A DNA stretch of 9,637 bases from positions 1-9,637 of the forward strand of contig CAISKG010000496.1 in NCBI GenBank assembly GCA_903885855.1, read 5' to 3'. The notes beneath the pieces were generated by a model that saw only the letters and a program-made list of their open reading frames with translations, ran no database searches and was not told where the DNA came from. The position numbers and the translations under genes were made by a program. Below, piece by piece: positions 6,612 to 9,637 of the stretch; the first letter of the stretch is position 1; each line of letters opens with the position of its first letter. This DNA comes from an uncultured Planctomycetaceae bacterium (lineage in GTDB: Bacteria; Planctomycetota; Planctomycetia; Pirellulales; UBA1268).

Positions 6612-9443
6612 ATGACGCTCTCGTTCCCCCCCCGGCCGATCCCCGCGCCCCTTCCGGATGACGCCGCGTGCCACACGGGCCGCCGCCGCGGCCGACGCGC
6701 CCCGGGGATGGCCCTCGGGATGGTCCTGGCGGCGCTCGGCGTCGCCGCCGGGGCGCCGGCGCGGGCCGACGAGGGGATGTGGCTCTTCAATCAGCCGCCG
6801 CTGGAACGCCTCGAGAAGGATCACGGCTTCACGCCGACGCCGGAATGGCTCCTCCACCTGCAGCGCTCGAGCGTGCGCTTCAACTCCGGTGGGTCGGGGT
6901 CGTTCGTCTCGGGCGACGGCCTCGTCCTCACCAACCATCACGTCGGCGCCGACGCCCTGCAGAAGCTCGGCGACGCCGAGCACGACTACTACCGCGACGG
7001 CTTCGCGGCGGCCACGCGCGAGGCCGAGATGCCCTGCAAGGATCTCGAGCTCAACGTCCTGCAGTCGATCGAGGACGTCACCGCACGCGTCAACGCCGCG
7101 GTCGAGCCGGGCATGAAGCCCGCCGACGCGGCGGTGGCACGGCGCAAGGCGATGGCCGCGATCGAGCAGGAGTCGCTCGAGAAGACCGGCCTGCGCAGCG
7201 ACGTCGTCACGCTCTTCCAGGGGGGGGCCTACCACCTCTACCGGGCCAAGAAATACACCGACGTGCGTCTCGTGTTCGCGCCCGAGAAGCAGATCGCCTT
7301 CTTCGGCGGCGACGCCGACAACTTCGAGTTCCCCCGCTTCAACCTCGACATGTGCCTCTTCCGCGCCTACGAGAACGGCGCCCCGGCGAAGGTGGAGCAC
7401 TTCCTCGCCTGGGCCGCCGATCCGGTGCGGGAGGGGGATCTGGTGTTCGTGTCCGGCCATCCCGGCAACACCGACCGGGCCCACACGATGCGCGAGTTGG
7501 CCGCGATGCGCGACCGGCAGATGCCGATGGCGCTGGCCACGCTCCGCCGGCTGGAGGTGATGTATTCGGTGTACGCCGGCCAGGGCCCGGAGGAGGCCAG
7601 GCAGGCCACCGAGGATCTGTTCGGCGTCCAGAACAGCCGCAAGGCGCGCGAGGGGCTCCTCGCCGGGCTCCTCGACCCGGCCGTGATGGCGCGGAAGGAG
7701 GAGGCGGAGCGCGTCCTGCGCGAGGCGATCGCCAAGGGGGCGAAGGCGGGGGCCAAATCCCCCTTCGAACGCATCGAGGAGGCGGAGAAGCAGCTCGACG
7801 CGATCGCCCTGCGCTACGGGTTGCTCGAGCAGGGCTCGGCCTTCAACAGCAAGTACTTCGCCACCGCGCGCACGATCCTCCGCGCCGCCGAGGAGCAGGC
7901 CAAGCCCAGCGGCGAACGGCTGCGTGAGTTCCGCGACTCGGCCCGCGAGTCGCTCGAGTTCGGCCTCTTCTCCGACGAGCCGGTGTACGACGAGCTGGAG
8001 ACGGTCAAGCTCGCCGACTCGCTGACGAACATGGTCTCGATGCTGGGGGCGGGCGATCCGCTCGTGAAGACGGTGCTCGCCGGCAAGGCGCCGCGCGACC
8101 GCGCCGCCGAGTTGGTCCGCGGAACCGGCCTCGGGAAGCGGCCGCCGGCCGGCGACGGCGCCAAGGCCGCCCCGGACACGCGCCGCACGATCTACGACGC
8201 CGGGATCGCCGGCGGGGCGAAGGCGGTGGAGCCCTTCGGCGATCCGATGATCGCGCTGGCCGCGAGCGTCGACGCCGAGGCCCGGCGCCTGCGGAAGATC
8301 GTGGAGGAGGTGCGGGAGATCAAGCAGCAGGCGCACGCCGACATCACCCAGGCGCAGTACGCGCTGGCCGGTGACGGCCTCTACCCCGACGCCACCTTCA
8401 CCCTGCGCCTCGCCTACGGCACGGTGAAGGGCTACGCCGAGGACGGCCGCGACGTGGCTCCGATCACCCACTACGCGGGCCTCTTCGAGCGCGCCGATCG
8501 GAAGAAGTCGACGCCGCCGTTCGACCTGCCGCCGCGCTGGGTGAAGGCCCGCGCCGGGCTCGAGGCCGACGGCGCCTTCCTCCGCACGCCGTTCAATTTC
8601 GTCTCCACCGCCGACATCATCGGCGGCAACTCGGGGAGCCCGGTCGTGAACCGGGCCGGCGAGCTCGTGGGGCTGATTTTCGACGGCAACATCCAGTCGC
8701 TCGTCCTCGACGTCGCCTACGACGAACGCCAGGCGCGGGCGGTGTCGGTCGACGCCGCCGGGATCCTCGCCGCGCTCGATCGCGTGTACGGGGCCGAGGG
8801 GCTCGTGGCCGAGCTGACAGGGGGGCGGCGTCCGGCGGGCGCCGCCCGCGGCGACGACGGCTGGAAGAGCCTCTTCGACGGCGAGTCTCTGGGGCGCTGG
8901 AAGCGCACCAGCTTCGGCGGCGAGGGGGAGGTGCGCGTCGACGACGGGGCGATCCGCATCGAGCGCGGCAGCGATCTTTCCGGCGTCACCTGGACCGGCG
9001 ACGTGCCGCGCCAGGATTACGAGATCGAACTCGAGGCCCAGCGCGTCGAAGGCAACGACTTCTTCTGCGGCCTCACCTTCCCGGTGGGCGAGGAGCCCTG
9101 CAGCTTCATCGTGGGCGGCTGGGGCGGGGGCGTGGTCGGGCTGTCGAGCATCGACGGCCAGGACGCGGCCCACAACCAGACCACCACGTTCCGCGAGTTC
9201 CAGTCGGGGCGCTGGTACACGGTGCGCGTCCGCGTCACGCCGGAGCGGATCGGCTGCTGGCTCGACGACGAGCAGGTGGTCGATCAGAAGATCGCCGGCC
9301 GGATCGTCTCGATCCGCAACGAGGTCTTCCCCTCGAAGCCCCTGGGCATCGCCACCTACGCCACCGTGGCGAAGGTCCGCAACATCCGCTGGAGGCCGGT
9401 GGACGCCCCCGCGGCGGCCCCCGCGGCCGCGGTGACGCCGTGA
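6612..9443 (+). CDS. Secreted S46-family dipeptidyl-peptidase fused to a C-terminal DUF1080 domain
   Basis: 943 residues. The N-terminus has a basic stretch (GRRRGRR, 23-29), a hydrophobic core (about 32-46) and a likely signal-peptidase site APARA52|DEG, so export to the periplasm or beyond is expected. Residues about 53-740 are a serine dipeptidyl-peptidase of MEROPS S46 (DPP7/DPP11/DapBII type): DEGMW at the mature N-terminus, H110 in LTNHH, D246 in FPRFNLDMCLFRAY and S674 in GGNSGSPV form the triad. N237, R242 and D691 match residues that hold the substrate amino group; the usual Trp after the Asn is F238. G692, 18 after the serine, matches DPP7 (hydrophobic P1) rather than the Arg of DPP11. 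Residues about 748-932 (WKSLFDGESLGRWKR to VRNIRWRPVD) are a DUF1080 / 3-keto-disaccharide hydrolase-type jelly roll. It ends in an Ala/Pro tail. ATG 6612 has no Shine-Dalgarno; an internal ATG at 6708 would lose the basic n-region. Its neighbours do not explain its role. Confidence 0.93.
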   Translation: MTLSFPPRPIPAPLPDDAACHTGRRRGRRAPGMALGMVLAALGVAAGAPARADEGMWLFNQPPLERLEKDHGFTPTPEWLLHLQRSSVRFNSGGSGSFVSGDGLVLTNHHVGADALQKLGDAEHDYYRDGFAAATREAEMPCKDLELNVLQSIEDVTARVNAAVEPGMKPADAAVARRKAMAAIEQESLEKTGLRSDVVTLFQGGAYHLYRAKKYTDVRLVFAPEKQIAFFGGDADNFEFPRFNLDMCLFRAYENGAPAKVEHFLAWAADPVREGDLVFVSGHPGNTDRAHTMRELAAMRDRQMPMALATLRRLEVMYSVYAGQGPEEARQATEDLFGVQNSRKAREGLLAGLLDPAVMARKEEAERVLREAIAKGAKAGAKSPFERIEEAEKQLDAIALRYGLLEQGSAFNSKYFATARTILRAAEEQAKPSGERLREFRDSARESLEFGLFSDEPVYDELETVKLADSLTNMVSMLGAGDPLVKTVLAGKAPRDRAAELVRGTGLGKRPPAGDGAKAAPDTRRTIYDAGIAGGAKAVEPFGDPMIALAASVDAEARRLRKIVEEVREIKQQAHADITQAQYALAGDGLYPDATFTLRLAYGTVKGYAEDGRDVAPITHYAGLFERADRKKSTPPFDLPPRWVKARAGLEADGAFLRTPFNFVSTADIIGGNSGSPVVNRAGELVGLIFDGNIQSLVLDVAYDERQARAVSVDAAGILAALDRVYGAEGLVAELTGGRRPAGAARGDDGWKSLFDGESLGRWKRTSFGGEGEVRVDDGAIRIERGSDLSGVTWTGDVPRQDYEIELEAQRVEGNDFFCGLTFPVGEEPCSFIVGGWGGGVVGLSSIDGQDAAHNQTTTFREFQSGRWYTVRVRVTPERIGCWLDDEQVVDQKIAGRIVSIRNEVFPSKPLGIATYATVAKVRNIRWRPVDAPAAAPAAAVTP

Positions 9444-9505
9444 GCGGGCCCGAGGGCGGCGAGGAGCCCGCCGGCGACGACACCCCCGCCTCGAGGCCCC
9501 CGCCC
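9444..9505. other. Short GC-rich spacer between the peptidase gene and the foreign segment
   Basis: Sixty-two bases downstream of the TGA stop, still with the host's high GC. An imperfect inverted repeat GCGGGC (9444-9449) / GCCCGC (9466-9471) could form a stem with a 16-nt loop, but no T-run follows, so I do not call a terminator. The composition breaks abruptly at its right end. Confidence 0.3.
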
Positions 9506-9637
9506 GACAACCTTCTTTTTCCAGTTGCCTTTGAGATAATAAAGGTAGGATAGCACCATGCCAATAAACCAGGCAACAGGAATTGACCACCATATGCCAT
9601 CCATTCCAAAATACCGCGAAAGTATCCAGGCAGCCGG
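9506..9637 (-). CDS. C-terminal fragment of a MATE-family multidrug/Na+ antiporter, foreign DNA at the contig end
   Basis: The frame enters from the right edge and reads about 44 residues resembling the last transmembrane helix and tail of MATE (NorM/DinF-like) exporters: SRYFG, GIWWSIPVAWFIG, LSYLYY, then GNWKKKVV. The gene's 5' part is outside the window. After VV (about 9506) there is no stop. The frame runs on as GRGPRGG into GC-rich DNA and stays open antisense to the peptidase gene down to 9356, so the native C-terminus is lost or altered. Codons such as ATA, CTA, TAT and TTT, nearly absent from the neighbouring genes, and about 46% GC (hand count, 58 of 127 bases) mark it as DNA of another origin. 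It is probably a contig-end chimera, or else the edge of a transferred segment. The family call rests on the recognisable MATE end pattern in a short stretch. Confidence 0.6.

Noticed and set aside
6374..6790. 139-codon N-terminal extension of comM
   Set aside because: The extra residues are low-complexity, and ATG 6373 has a good Shine-Dalgarno and the conserved family N-terminus.
9444..9505. Possible terminator after the peptidase gene
   Set aside because: The stem is imperfect with a long loop and no following T-run.
6474..9593. 1039-codon open frame on the minus strand opposite the peptidase gene
   Set aside because: Shadow of the S46-DUF1080 gene. Its first part comes from the foreign AT-rich tail read in another frame, which shows that its length is accidental.
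1..9637. CRISPR array, tRNA, rRNA, insertion sequence or defence-type gene cluster
   Set aside because: No spaced direct repeats, cloverleaf sequence, transposase motifs or terminal inverted repeats were seen by eye on either strand.

Overview
The window is a very GC-rich piece of bacterial chromosome that looks planctomycetal. The clues are the base composition, a secreted S46 peptidase fused to a DUF1080 domain (a domain greatly expanded in Planctomycetes), and a primary sigma factor with a long insert between regions 1.2 and 2. This assignment comes from gene content and reading, not from a search. The high GC keeps many antisense frames open. I rejected those and kept one gene per stretch.

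Layout: five genes run leftward and one runs rightward. From right to left on the minus strand they are a ComM/YifB-type Mg-chelatase-like AAA+ ATPase (6373-4829), a PAP2-family membrane phosphatase (4750-3980), a single-domain response regulator (3910-3428), DNA primase dnaG (3240-1363) and the primary sigma factor rpoD (1259 to the left edge, 3' end missing). The dnaG-rpoD pair is the core of the classical macromolecular-synthesis operon, without rpsU in front. A good sigma70-type promoter (3353-3325) lies just before dnaG and supports a shorter dnaG start than the longest frame. A perfect 7-bp hairpin lies between dnaG and rpoD.

On the plus strand, divergent from comM, is one large gene (6612-9443). 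It encodes an exported dipeptidyl-peptidase of family S46 with a C-terminal DUF1080 (3-keto-disaccharide hydrolase type) domain. The 238-bp divergent spacer holds a perfect 14-bp palindrome (6459-6472) over a possible comM promoter, so it is a candidate operator.

The last ~130 bases (about 9506-9637) do not belong with the rest. GC falls to about 46% by hand count, codon use changes, and the minus strand encodes the C-terminal end of a MATE-family transporter that runs without a stop into planctomycete-like DNA. This is most simply a chimeric contig end, less likely a recent insertion. Apart from that and the peptidase-DUF1080 fusion, the window is ordinary housekeeping DNA. I found no CRISPR array, tRNA, rRNA, insertion sequence or new defence-like system.
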